In this document: piece after piece, positions 55,138 through 64,000 of the stretch
How the letters are laid out: each line of letters starts with the position of its first letter
Numbering within the stretch: the stretch's first letter is position 1
Assembly (NCBI GenBank): GCA_020310875.1
Contig: CM035428.1
Span: 107,511,682 to 107,575,681, forward strand
Direction: 5' to 3'
DNA length: 64,000 nt
Origin: Ceratopteris richardii
Taxonomy: Eukaryota; Streptophyta; Polypodiopsida; Polypodiales; Pteridaceae
Notes under the pieces: generated by a model
Databases searched by the model: none
Seen by the model: the letters and a program-made list of their open reading frames with translations, nothing else
What the model was told of the DNA's origin: nothing
Program-made: the position numbers and the translations under genes

Positions 55138-58100
55138 GCTTGGAACAACTTGGTCACATTGTATGAGACCAATACAAAGGCACGAAAATTGCAACTCAAG
55201 AATGAGATGCATACATTGGAGAAAAGGGGCATGTCGGTAAATGACTACACCTTGAAAATCAAAAGCATATGTGATTCACTTGCATCTATTGGCATGAATT
55301 TAGACTATGATGATAAGGTGGAAGTGTGCCGTTATGGTTTAGGAGCTTCATATAAGAACATCTATTGAAACCAAGGAAAATATTCCGAATTTTGCTAATC
55401 TAGTGTCCATGTTGATTATTGAAGAAAAGAATCTTGGTAAGGACTTGAAATCCCAAGGAAAACCTAGTTCTGCGTAGGGATTCTACTCTACAAGAGGAAG
55501 AGGTAGAGGTAGAGGTAGAGGCCTTGGAAGTGGAAGAGGAAACAATAACCAAGACCAAAGTCAACATTAGAATCATGCAAGAGGTAGACGATAGTTTTGA
55601 GGCAGGGGAAGCAAAGAGGCCGCAGAAATTTCCAAAGAAATGATTCAGATAATGACAATAAAGGATGCTAGAATTGTGGTAAACTTGAACACTTTGAAGG
55701 TGATTACAAGTTGAAGAATCAAAATAATAGAAGGTAGCAAAACAACTATGCATCGACAAGTGTAGATGACTCTGAGAAGTTGTTCATGATTCAACAGCAT
55801 ATGATGAATAAAATGTCTGCTGATGTTTTGAAATCCAATGGATATGTCTAGTAAGTTGATTCAGGTGCTTCAAATCACATGACCAATCATGCGGAATGGT
55901 TTATTAGTTTGCAAAAATTGCCAGTTCTTGGATATGTTGAAATAGGTGATGACACATCACACCCTATCGAGCATACATGAAACATAGAATTGTCTATGGA
56001 GGAGGGGAAGGTAAAACATCTTGTTGATATGCTGCATATTCCAAATATAACAAAGAATCTGGTTTTCATTGGACAAATGGCTGACCAGGGGTTACAAGTC
56101 AAGTTCAATGTTGATGGGTTATATGTAGAAGATTACAAACAAGATGGAAGATTGATTGCCAAAGGAAACAAAGTGGGTAGGATGTTCACCTTAAATGTGA
56201 AAAATTCGTAAAATGAATGCAACCATGTTTGTGACAGGTGTAGATGTTATTACTGATATAGAGATCTAACACAAACAAATTGGACATGCAAATTTGTAGA
56301 GGCTGAAGTTGATGCAGGAGATTGCCAATGGACTACCAAATTTCAAGGTTGTAGAGATGCAAAAGGTATGTGAAGCATGTCAATTTGGTAAACAATCAAG
56401 GGCATCATTTTTGCATGATAAACATGTTAGTGAAACATGTTAGAAATAGTACATATAGATGTTTGGGGTCCTACAAAGACCACATCTATGGGTGGTTGTA
56501 GGTTTTATATTACTTCTATTGATGACCATACAGGGAAAGTATGGGTATATTTCATGAGAGAGAAGAGTGAGGTCTTCACTCACTTCTAGAATTTTAAAGC
56601 TATGGTGGAAAAGTAGATAGGGAAGTATATTCAGACATTAAGATATGATGGAGGAGGTGAGTACATGTCAAATGAGTTCAAAAATTTTCTAAAAAGTCAT
56701 GGAATTCGACGTCTATTTTCATGCATGCACAGACCACAACAGAATGGCATTACTGAACACAAAAAGAGACATTGCAAAATTAGCAAGAGCCTTGATGGCT
56801 GAGAAGAATATGCCTCATTGTTATTGGGCAGAAGCTGCACATAGTAATGTATACATCATGAACAGAACTCCGAGTGTTATTGTACATCAAGTTACACCTG
56901 AAGAGAAGTTTACATGTAAGAAACTTATCACATATGAAAGTATTTGGCTATATTGCATATTACAAGTTACACCACTCACATGACAGGTGAAGGTGAGCAG
57001 AGATGTTGTGTTTGATGAAATGTCAAGCTTCTATGCAGATGCAAAAGATGAACTTAATCTTGAACCAAATGACAAAGAAAATGCTGAAAAATCAAGTGCA
57101 AAATCTCAAGTTTTGAGTGGACCAGATGCATCACCAAGCAATAGTTCCAACTCAAATCCATGGAGTGGAAGATTGCATGGAAATTTGAGTCTAGTAAATT
57201 CATCAACTACATCAAAGAAAGGTAAAGAAAAGCTTTGTTTTGGTAGTAAAACATCTACAAGTTTTTAAGACATTGATGGAGATTCAAGCGGTTTAGAAAA
57301 GAGCTTTGATGAGGAACTTGGATTGCCCTCTGTGAAGACTCGAGGAGTTAGAAAGCCACATGCAAATGATACAAGGAGAAGTGACCCAAGACCAAGAAGA
57401 TCTTGAAGGATGTAGAATTCAATGCAATGATTGACGTATGATAGTTATATGACTCATCATTATGCCTAGATGACCAAGGTAATATAAGATGCTGAACCTA
57501 CTTGTTTTGAAGATGCAATTGGAAATACAGATTGGGGAAAAGCTAAGGATGGGGAGATGGCTTCACTTTATGGAAATGATACATGGAAGCTGGTTCCATT
57601 GCCCTAAGGAAAGAAACCCATAGGATGTTAGTGAATTTACAAGGTAAAGCACAATGCTGATGGTAGCATAAGCAAGTACAAATCATGATTGTTAGCAAAA
57701 GGATATGTAGAGACATATGGCATTGATTATGAGGAAACAATCAGCCTTGTAGCTAAAATTTCTACTATCATAACACTTGTTGCATTAACTACATAAAAAA
57801 GATGGACTTTGCATTAGATGGATGTGAAGAATGATTTCCTACATGGTGAGTTACAAGAAGAAGTATATATGGACCAACCACAAGGGTATGAAGATTCAAA
57901 GCACCCAAAATATGTTTCCAAGTTGCAAAAGGCTTTGTATGGACTTTAACAGCTCCTTATTTAGCATGCAAGGATTTCTGATTATTTGACCACCATTGGA
58001 TTTTCTATGTGTGATGCAGATCATTCATTATATGCAAGGAAGGGTGATGATGGCATCAATATTGTGGCTATTTATGTTGATGAATTGATTGTAGGAGGTG

Positions 58101-59012
58101 ACAATGAAGCAACCATTAAAGAGGTAATGCAAATCCTTATGCAAGAATTTGACATGAAAGATCTTAGTGTGTTGTGCTATTGCTTGGGCATTGAGTTTAT
58201 ACATACAAAAACAAGTATATGGATGTTGCAAAGGCAATATACCTTGAATATGTTGCAAAAGTATGGTATGGATGATTGTAAGCCAATTTCTATGCCATTA
58301 GATTAGAATTTGAAGTTGGATACTACACCAGGTGAAGCATTGGAAAATGCTACTATGTACAGGAAAATTATGGAAAGTTTGATATATCTCACAATTACAA
58401 TGCCTGATCTAAGCTACATTGTTGGACTTGAAGGTCAATTTATGTAGGTTCCTAGGAAGCCACATTTAGATGCTTTGAGATGCACTCTATGTTATGTGAG
58501 TACTACTTTGGATTATGCATTATTTTATGAAGCTGGTGTAGATGTGCAGGTTCATGGATACACCGATGCAGATTGGGTTGGTAGAAGATCTACTAGTGGC
58601 TTTCTATTCTCACTTGGGAATGCAGCTATTACATGGAGCAGTAAGAAGCAACCCACTGTTGCTTTGTCAAGTACAGAGGCTGAGTAAAGAGGTGCTGCAA
58701 TGGAAGCATGTGAGGCATCATGGTTAGAGATGCTACTTGTAGATTTAGGCATGGAAGTGCAAAAGCCTATCACTATCTATTGTGATAATCTTAGCAGCAT
58801 ACAATTAGCATGGAACCTTCTTTTTCATGCTAGAAAAAATCATATCAAGGTAGATTATCACTTCATCAGAGATAAGGTATTAGCAGGTGATATTGATCTT
58901 GTTTATGTGAGAAGAGATGAGAAAATTGCTAATATTTTCACTAAAGCACTTGGAGTAGAGAAGCTAAAGATGTTTTGGAAGATGCTTGGATTAGAGGATA
59001 TGACGTTGAGCT
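55138..59012 (+). pseudogene. Copia gag (rest), protease, integrase, RT and RNase H of element G
   Basis: Order: UBN2 gag (AWNNLVTLYETN, 55138-55370), zinc knuckle CWNCGKLEHFEGD (about 55670), protease VDSGASNHMT (about 55855), integrase with VHIDVWGP, SIDDHTGKVWVYF and LRYDGGGEY (56440-56900), RT with [15 protein letters not shown] and YVDELIVGG (57500-58310; YVDD is changed to YVDE) and RNase H with GYTDADWVG, SSTEAE and HIKVDYHFIRD (58540-58960). At least a dozen stops and several frame changes; no function possible. Ends with ANIFTKAL and LRGSC next to the PPT. Confidence 0.88.
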
Positions 59013-59022
59013 TGAGGGGGAG
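59013..59022 (+). other. Polypurine tract of copia element G
   Basis: TGAGGGGGAG, the usual copia PPT after the RNase H end. The 3' LTR expected here is displaced by element C. Confidence 0.75.
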
Positions 59023-59023
59023 T

Positions 59024-59596
59024 TGTAGCTCAGTGATGAGTAGCACCTCCTTTAAAGTCAATCTGGGAAGACATGAGGATGGTATGAAGACCTCGAGCAA
59101 GTGAAGGCACAAATGTGTGAGTGAGAAGCACACTAACATGCACACACATACACACACACACGCGCACAAACGGCAAGGACAAAGAAAGTAAGACAATGGA
59201 ATCACTTCTATTGCAACCAAATTCTCATACAAGCTCAAAACTACAAGAAGCTAGCTCAAAAATGAGCTCTCTAGCTCTATTTATAGTTTTTGACTAGCTT
59301 TGGCCCTGTCCAGACCTAGTGTCTCGCCTAGTTAAAAATTAGGTTCCAGGGCTTATTTGAGGACTCAAACGAGATTTAAAAAATATGAAAATTGGCAGGC
59401 AACTACTTCTAAGGCTCCCCAAGCTCGAGGACTCCTTGGCTTGTACAAAATGGAGCTACAAAAAGGTGAAACAATATTTACAAGGGTTTTTAGTGATGAG
59501 AATCACTTTTAACATGGTGTAAGGTTTGGAAAAATTTAATGGGTTGCCTTAGTGCTAGATCTGCATGTATGCTCGTACTTGCTTCATCTGCCAACA
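59024..59596 (-). repeat. 3' LTR of element C
   Basis: 573 bp with TG/CA ends on the element strand, close to the E LTR. TATA box complement at 59278-59285 and the CGAGGACTCCTTGG palindrome variant near 59427-59440. The GT microsatellite is about 59142-59166. Confidence 0.92.
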
Positions 59597-59613
59597 CTCT
59601 CCCCCCCCTAGGG
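59597..59613 (-). other. Polypurine tract of element C
   Basis: Element strand CCCTAGGGGGGGGAGAG before TGTTGGCAG; same position and form as in E. Confidence 0.85.
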
Positions 59614-62600
59614 TCTGTCGCCTCTGACAAACCTTTGCTCTGCGATTTGGTCAATGTAGTTCTGGAGAATGTCGGTTTCGAAGTCATGTTCTTTGATCCG
59701 TAGCCCTCTGATCAGGTCTCTCTGAAGGGCATCCCAGTTGACTGGTCCCGGTATGTCCGGTGTGGCGTTGTGTAGAGCTCTGAATGCATCGTTTGTTCGC
59801 ATGCGAAGAGTTGTAGCAAATGAGTGGGCCGTGGCGCGAACACCTCTGAGTGTGCCTCCCAGAACCCCGTGGTGAACATATCATCAAAAGTTTGCTTGTA
59901 GTAGGCAGGGAGATATCTGATTCGTGCGTGCCATGCATAAGCAACTCGTATGCTCGGCGTTGTGCTCATATCATATAGTAGGTCATAATTACCATTAATG
60001 AACCCGGGAATCGGAGGCTGAATGTGACATACATTGCGGAAGGTTTTGAGCACTACCTGCATCATATCCAATATTTTGAGCATCATCTGGGCAGCTACGT
60101 CTGGCATGGGGTGGAGGTGTGGAAGCCAATGTCTGATAGTAGCCATCATATATGCTACTGTAGGTGTGCCTGTTGGGGGTGCAATGGAGGGATAATTTAG
60201 CCATTGTTTACAATTTGCATTGTTCTGAACCTTGATGGTGAATGCTTTCCATGATCTCCTTCTTTGAACTGGCCCAAAGCAAGGGTTATATTTCAAATGC
60301 ATGGGAGCATGGTCCCATGTCCGTAGCATCTCTGGATAGGTTTCCAATAATTTTTGCCTCCAGATGGGTTGGAATATGGCCCCCTTTTTGGCTGCCTCTG
60401 GGATATCCTCTGGTTCGAACTGAGTTGCGAAGGTGGGGTATTTGTTGGTGAGGCGTTTGATTTCAGCATTATAGTCAGCCAGCAGTACAGAATATGGTTT
60501 ATACTGTAACTTTGAACTAGTTATCAGTCTTCTAGGGGCCAGATGTCTGAAGTATTTTGATTGAAGTATGGTTTCTTCAATGGTCTTCATGGCCAACATC
60601 TGGTTGGAGATACGTTCTTCATGAGTCCGCCCCATTTCTTCTACCTGTTTCATCCATGCCGAAGGGGGCTCTTCATAAGTGTCCTGTCCCTCTTCCGTGA
60701 TTCTGCCTCCTGGAAGAGGTTGTGGCTCATAATTATCTTCAAATGTTTCTTCCACCGGAATGACAATGGTCTCCTCTTTGTTTGGCTGATCAGGTGGAGA
60801 GGGGGGTCGTTCATATTGTAATAGCTTAATCTTTAATTCCGCCACCTGCTGTTGTAGCTCAAGTACCTCATTGGTCATTGATGATTCAGGCTCTAGTGAA
60901 GTTGCAGCATTGACCGTCTCTTTAGCTGTTGGTGGTTGTGGTGTATGCACTTGGGATCTTTGTAGGTCCTTTACCTGGTCTTCTAACTGGTCGTGTGCCT
61001 CCAAGAGGGTAGCATATTCTTCTAACGCCTGCTGAATGTGTGCTGAGGGAATAGCCATGAATTTGGCGGGGTCTATAGGTGCTCCTGGGGTATTTTCCAT
61101 GGCTGCTTCTAGATTCTCCTGGTTTTGTTGATGTAGCCTTCTGTTTTCTTCTTGAGCCGCTGCTAAGTGGCGACGAAGTAGAGACATGTTTCTTTGTAGT
61201 CTAGCATTGCGTCCCAACTGATCTCTGAGTTGTTCCTCCATAGCCTTACCTATCTCCATATACTTGGCTTCCATCTCTGCATTTGATTGTTGGAGGACAA
61301 TCACTTCGTGTTGTAATGCTGTATTACTTAGCTCCAAGGCATTGACACGTGCCTGGAGTTGAGCCAAGAGGTTGCATAGCTCTGTGTTATTTTCTCCCAG
61401 TAACTTATATTCTTGCTTAAGTAGAGTGTCCGCTTCGAACATGGTGTCTAGTGCATTACTAAATGATGTGGATGTAGGGGTAGAGGTGGAAAATGCAAAG
61501 GGTCGGGAAATGGGGAAGGGAAAAGTGGATGATGTGCCTATGAGTGAAGTGAAATGTGATGATGTTGGAACAACCGTGGTGGTGGGTGCTCCTGTGGGTG
61601 GTGAAATGTCCATGGGCTCGGACATGATAGTGTATGGAGTGTGAATTGTGAACACGGGAATGGTAGGTGGTGTGTTAGTGGTGGCCGTGAATGTGGGGGA
61701 GTTGGGTTGGGGAAGGGAATTTTTATTATAATTCTCAACTTGTTGGAGTATATTTACAAGGTGTGTCCAGAATGAAGGTTGGGTGATTTGGGTTGATTCT
61801 GCGGGTGTTACAAGGGGTACCGTGGATAGGAGTTGGGAGGGAGGAAATGTATTGGTGGATGGAAATGGGTGTGTTAAGGTTTGGCTAGTGGCAAGTGGCT
61901 GTCCGAGGGCTGGGAGATATGAAGGGTGACCTAGTATAGTTTGATCGGTGGCAGGATGACCTATATGGGGTTCAGAAAATCTGGTGGAAGTGGTGGATGT
62001 AGGTAAAGGGAAGGATAGATGAGTAGTGGTGTGTATAACGGTTTCATCATTGGTGGATACTGGTTGTTCAGGAAGACTAGTGGGGAAGGGTTCTGAGGGC
62101 TGGATGGGAGGTGATGGTGGAGATGGTCTCTGTGTATTTACATTTGGTTCCTCACTGGGAGTTGGGCTGGCCATGTGAACATCTTCTGAAGTTGTGGTAG
62201 GCAGTGCGGTAGAGACTTCCATTTGAATCATTTTTCCCCGTCGTGGTCTTGTATCGATCCTTCGTTGGTCATATGGAGGGGTATTACGATAGACCATGGT
62301 CCTCATGGCCTCCCCTATTCCGCATGTTTCCGCCAAGAGATTCAATGATTCTATGAAATGCGGGTCGACATTCTCCGCTTGCAGCATCTGGTTCACTAGT
62401 GCTCTATTTGCCTCTTCTGATAACTTGTGTCTTTTCTGTACCTGCTTGATTGTCTTGTAGAGCCGTTTGAGTTGCGCCGTGTAGGCAGGAGCTTCCTCTT
62501 CACTCTCCTCTAGTTCATTTCCCCGTGCTTCTTCCTAATTCTGTGTGCTTTGAGCATGAGGATGTTGTGTCTCATCTTCCCAATGTACCCTTCTTGCCTC

Positions 62601-62681
62601 ACTCTGTGGCTGTTCTCTTTGGGATGATGATCCGGGACTGGCATTGTCAGAAAAACACTCACTATCAGATAAGTGGGCAGT
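59608..62681 (-). CDS. aORF2 of element C (best preserved copy)
   Basis: Open for nearly 900 codons (62396-59712) and, with one TAG at about 62537, back to the conserved amber codon. Layout as in E: acidic N-terminal part with EEEAPAYTAQL, Pro/Thr-rich spacer (about 61500-62130), coiled coil (about 61030-61420, AQEENRRLHQQNQ), C-terminal globular part with LADYNAEIKR, YNPCFGPVQRRRSWK and LLYDMSTTPSI. A single frame change near 59780 shifts the last 60 codons, which end RFVRGDRP at 59608. The upkeep of so long a frame suggests selection in the lineage until recently. No known family recognised. Confidence 0.85.
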
Positions 62682-63182
62682 CTACAGGAAGTTTTCAAAG
62701 TCAAAATTCGGATCCTCTGCTAATGTGGCCATGGATGCAAACTCAGCATCGGTGGGTAGTGGAGGGGCAGATGGAGTGGGCTATACCATATCCCCTGATT
62801 GTGTTCCTTGGAGATGGATGGTGAAAGGGGCTACTTGGGCCTCTTCTCTAAGGGAAGCTTCTGTTGTGGCCTCACGAGGGATCAGGACCTGTGAAAGTGA
62901 TCCACGCATTCTTTTCGCATGTTGAACCCCTGACTTCCGCCCCTTGAAGAATTCCAGTTGTGAGTATTTAAGGGCCTTTGCGATCGGCACATCATAGGCA
63001 AGGCATCTATAGATAATTCTGGTAATCGCACAATAGCCATTCAAGGTATGCTTCCTCACGCCTCGCTTGCCTGCTTCATATAACTGGTCCAGGATCCATA
63101 CGGGCATTTTAATTGGAAAGCTTCCAGTCTCTGCTAGGTATAATCCATACCATATTTTCTTATGAGGTTGGGTGAAGCGGTC
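62682..63182 (-). pseudogene. aORF1 of element C, C-terminal part, ending at conserved amber codon
   Basis: Minus strand from RFTQPHKKIWYGLYLAE (about 63130-63180) through VWILDQLYEAGKRG and RIIYRCLAYDVPIAKALKY to the basic AKRMRGSLSQ and an acidic end. A TGA-type break after GDMV (62781) is followed by the same frame to TAG at 62682-62684. The N-terminal two fifths are missing at the junction with element F. Confidence 0.82.
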
Positions 63183-63410
63183 TCGTTTAGAGCAAAGATC
63201 GCGATACTTCCCACATATCGAGTATCGTGTATTGTGTATCGCCTGAGACCAAATATCGTGTATCGTTTACCTCCAGGTATCGGTATCGTTTCATTAAGCG
63301 ATCGGTATCGTTTCGCAGGTGTCGTGATATTTGTCAAGCATCGGGTATCGTCTAAATCTGGAGATCGTGTATCGTGAATTTGGGAGATAAGTATCGTGTT
63401 CTGACAAAAT
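63183..63410 (+). repeat. Leader repeat of element F with TATCG(T/G)GTATCG motifs
   Basis: About 15-20 copies of ATCG within TATCGTGTATCG, GGTATCGGTATCG and similar short units, irregularly spaced. Same place before gag as the E and A repeats, with different unit sequence. The 63411-63520 remainder of the leader has no other feature. Confidence 0.8.
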
Positions 63411-63520
63411 TCCTTTTTACTCATTTCTTTCCAACCCAAGTCTTCTAGACAATTTTTGTCCTATAGAGAAGAGTGCCAAAGACCCAAGGGTATCAAAGTC
63501 TAATCAGAGCTCTTAAGTGG

Positions 63521-64000
63521 ATGAACCTGAGATCCGGAAGAACCCTAGGAAGCCGAAGAAGTGTAATCTCTTCTGTAGGTAGTGTAGCAGAGCTAGGTAA
63601 CCATTCACATTACTCAGAGACATCCAGTGAGTCAGAGGAAGAAATTCCCATGGCTTCAGAAGACATGCAGAACACAGTGTCCATGATCGGCATGATGTCA
63701 ATCATTGAGGGAGAGTACAGAACCTCCTTGGAGTATATGAACACCAACCAAAATGAGATCCCTATTTATGTGGATGGTCTAAACAGATCAGTGGCCAGAT
63801 TAAGGAAAGCTTCAGAAGCTTACATAGTGCCTAGACCAGCAGTCAAGTACGTGGGAGGATTCTACATGGACAAAAGAGATATCCAATATGTGGTCACAGA
63901 ACACCCGGAAAACATTAATGAGCATGGTGAAGAAAATAATGCTTCAAGCTTAAATGTAGGTGGAAACGGAGAGCAAGTAACCACTCCTAGAGGGAGATCT
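63521..64000 (+). CDS. Gag N-terminus of element F (runs off the window)
   Basis: Open for all 160 visible codons from ATG 63521. MNLRSGR start, ETSSESEEEIPMASE, then YRTSLEYMNTNQNEIPIYVD, similar in order to the E gag (YKTQLEYIRTNHLGARIYED) and ending near TPRGRS as in E (TPRGKS). No stop seen, so it could belong to a working copy. Zinc knuckles and protease would lie to the right. Confidence 0.85.
   Translation, partial: MNLRSGRTLGSRRSVISSVGSVAELGNHSHYSETSSESEEEIPMASEDMQNTVSMIGMMSIIEGEYRTSLEYMNTNQNEIPIYVDGLNRSVARLRKASEAYIVPRPAVKYVGGFYMDKRDIQYVVTEHPENINEHGEENNASSLNVGGNGEQVTTPRGRS

Larger units (their letters stand above)
37184..59023 (+). mobile_element. Copia element G, interrupted by elements E and C
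   Basis: 5' LTR (37184-37553), tRNA-Met PBS, gag begun at 37938, insertion of E at 38229-55132, then the rest of gag, protease, integrase, RT and RNase H to 59012 and a PPT (59013-59022). Element C begins at 59024, at or one base inside the expected 3' LTR, which should lie beyond C and outside the window. Many stops throughout; inactive. Confidence 0.88.
59024..63182 (-). mobile_element. Element C: 3' part of a Ty3/gypsy element of the A/B/E family
   Basis: Minus strand: aORF1 (partial), aORF2, PPT and 3' LTR. It entered copia G at its PPT/LTR junction. The 5' side stops abruptly at 63182 within aORF1, where a plus-strand leader of a related element (F) begins. Confidence 0.88.
63183..64000 (+). 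mobile_element. Element F: leader and gag start of a related Ty3/gypsy element
   Basis: No LTR or PBS is present at its left edge; it starts inside the leader repeat and continues beyond the window. Orientation is opposite to element C. Confidence 0.75.

Noticed and set aside
60242-61644. Plus-strand frames of 69-90 codons inside element C
   Set aside because: They are antisense shadows of the well-conserved aORF2.

Overview
The window looks like nuclear DNA of a seed plant with a large, retrotransposon-bloated genome (a gymnosperm is my best guess; nothing here fixes the species). The evidence is nested LTR retrotransposons, tRNA-Asp and tRNA-Met primer-binding sites, copia and Ty3/gypsy polyproteins, decayed LINE sequence and G-rich minisatellite. 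I see no rRNA gene, no convincing tRNA gene, no CRISPR array and no intact single-copy host gene.

Layout. 1-10511: element A, a minus-strand Ty3/gypsy copy with an internal gag-integrase fusion and a partly duplicated integrase. It sits inside element B (10512-12745, plus strand, only the 3' end visible). 12850-13567: minus-strand copia reverse transcriptase remnant. 13568-15192 and 21790-24549: two arrays of a GGGGTT-based minisatellite, each ending in the same 262-bp unique flank (15193-15454 and 24550-24811). Between the arrays lies element D, a different minus-strand Ty3/gypsy (pol about 15590-20331, LTR from 20372). 24812-26788: minus-strand copia gag, tRNA-Met PBS and a probable LTR. 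26789-37183: old, mostly unrecognisable DNA with a 1.5-kb direct duplication, a LINE zinc-binding remnant and a decayed minus-strand coding stretch. 37184-59023: plus-strand copia element G. It is interrupted in gag by element E (38229-55132, 16.9 kb, complete, 5-bp target duplication AAGAG) and, at its PPT/3' LTR border, by element C (59024-63182, minus strand). 63183-64000: element F, a plus-strand leader and gag start joined head-to-head to truncated C.

Elements A, B, C and E belong to one Ty3/gypsy family, and F's gag start is related. E shows the full plan: LTR, tRNA-Asp PBS, a long leader carrying a tandem repeat, gag, protease, RT, RNase H, integrase, a second retropepsin-like domain after integrase, a basic tail with repeated W-V-P-K motifs, and two further large ORFs (aORF1, aORF2) before the polypurine tract. 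aORF1 and aORF2 are separated by an in-frame TAG in all three copies where the boundary is visible (A, C, E). The reading frame continues, and protein similarity extends upstream of any methionine shared by the copies. A splice-acceptor-like sequence precedes the aORF1 ATG in both copies that keep it. This combination (possible spliced subgenomic message plus possible amber readthrough, post-integrase protease, unknown aORF1/aORF2 family) is the strongest candidate for something undescribed.

The E LTRs differ at 1 of 580 positions, yet its ORFs carry several stops and frameshifts, so it was probably copied in trans from an already damaged template. All functional statements are inferred from motifs read by eye; no database search was run.
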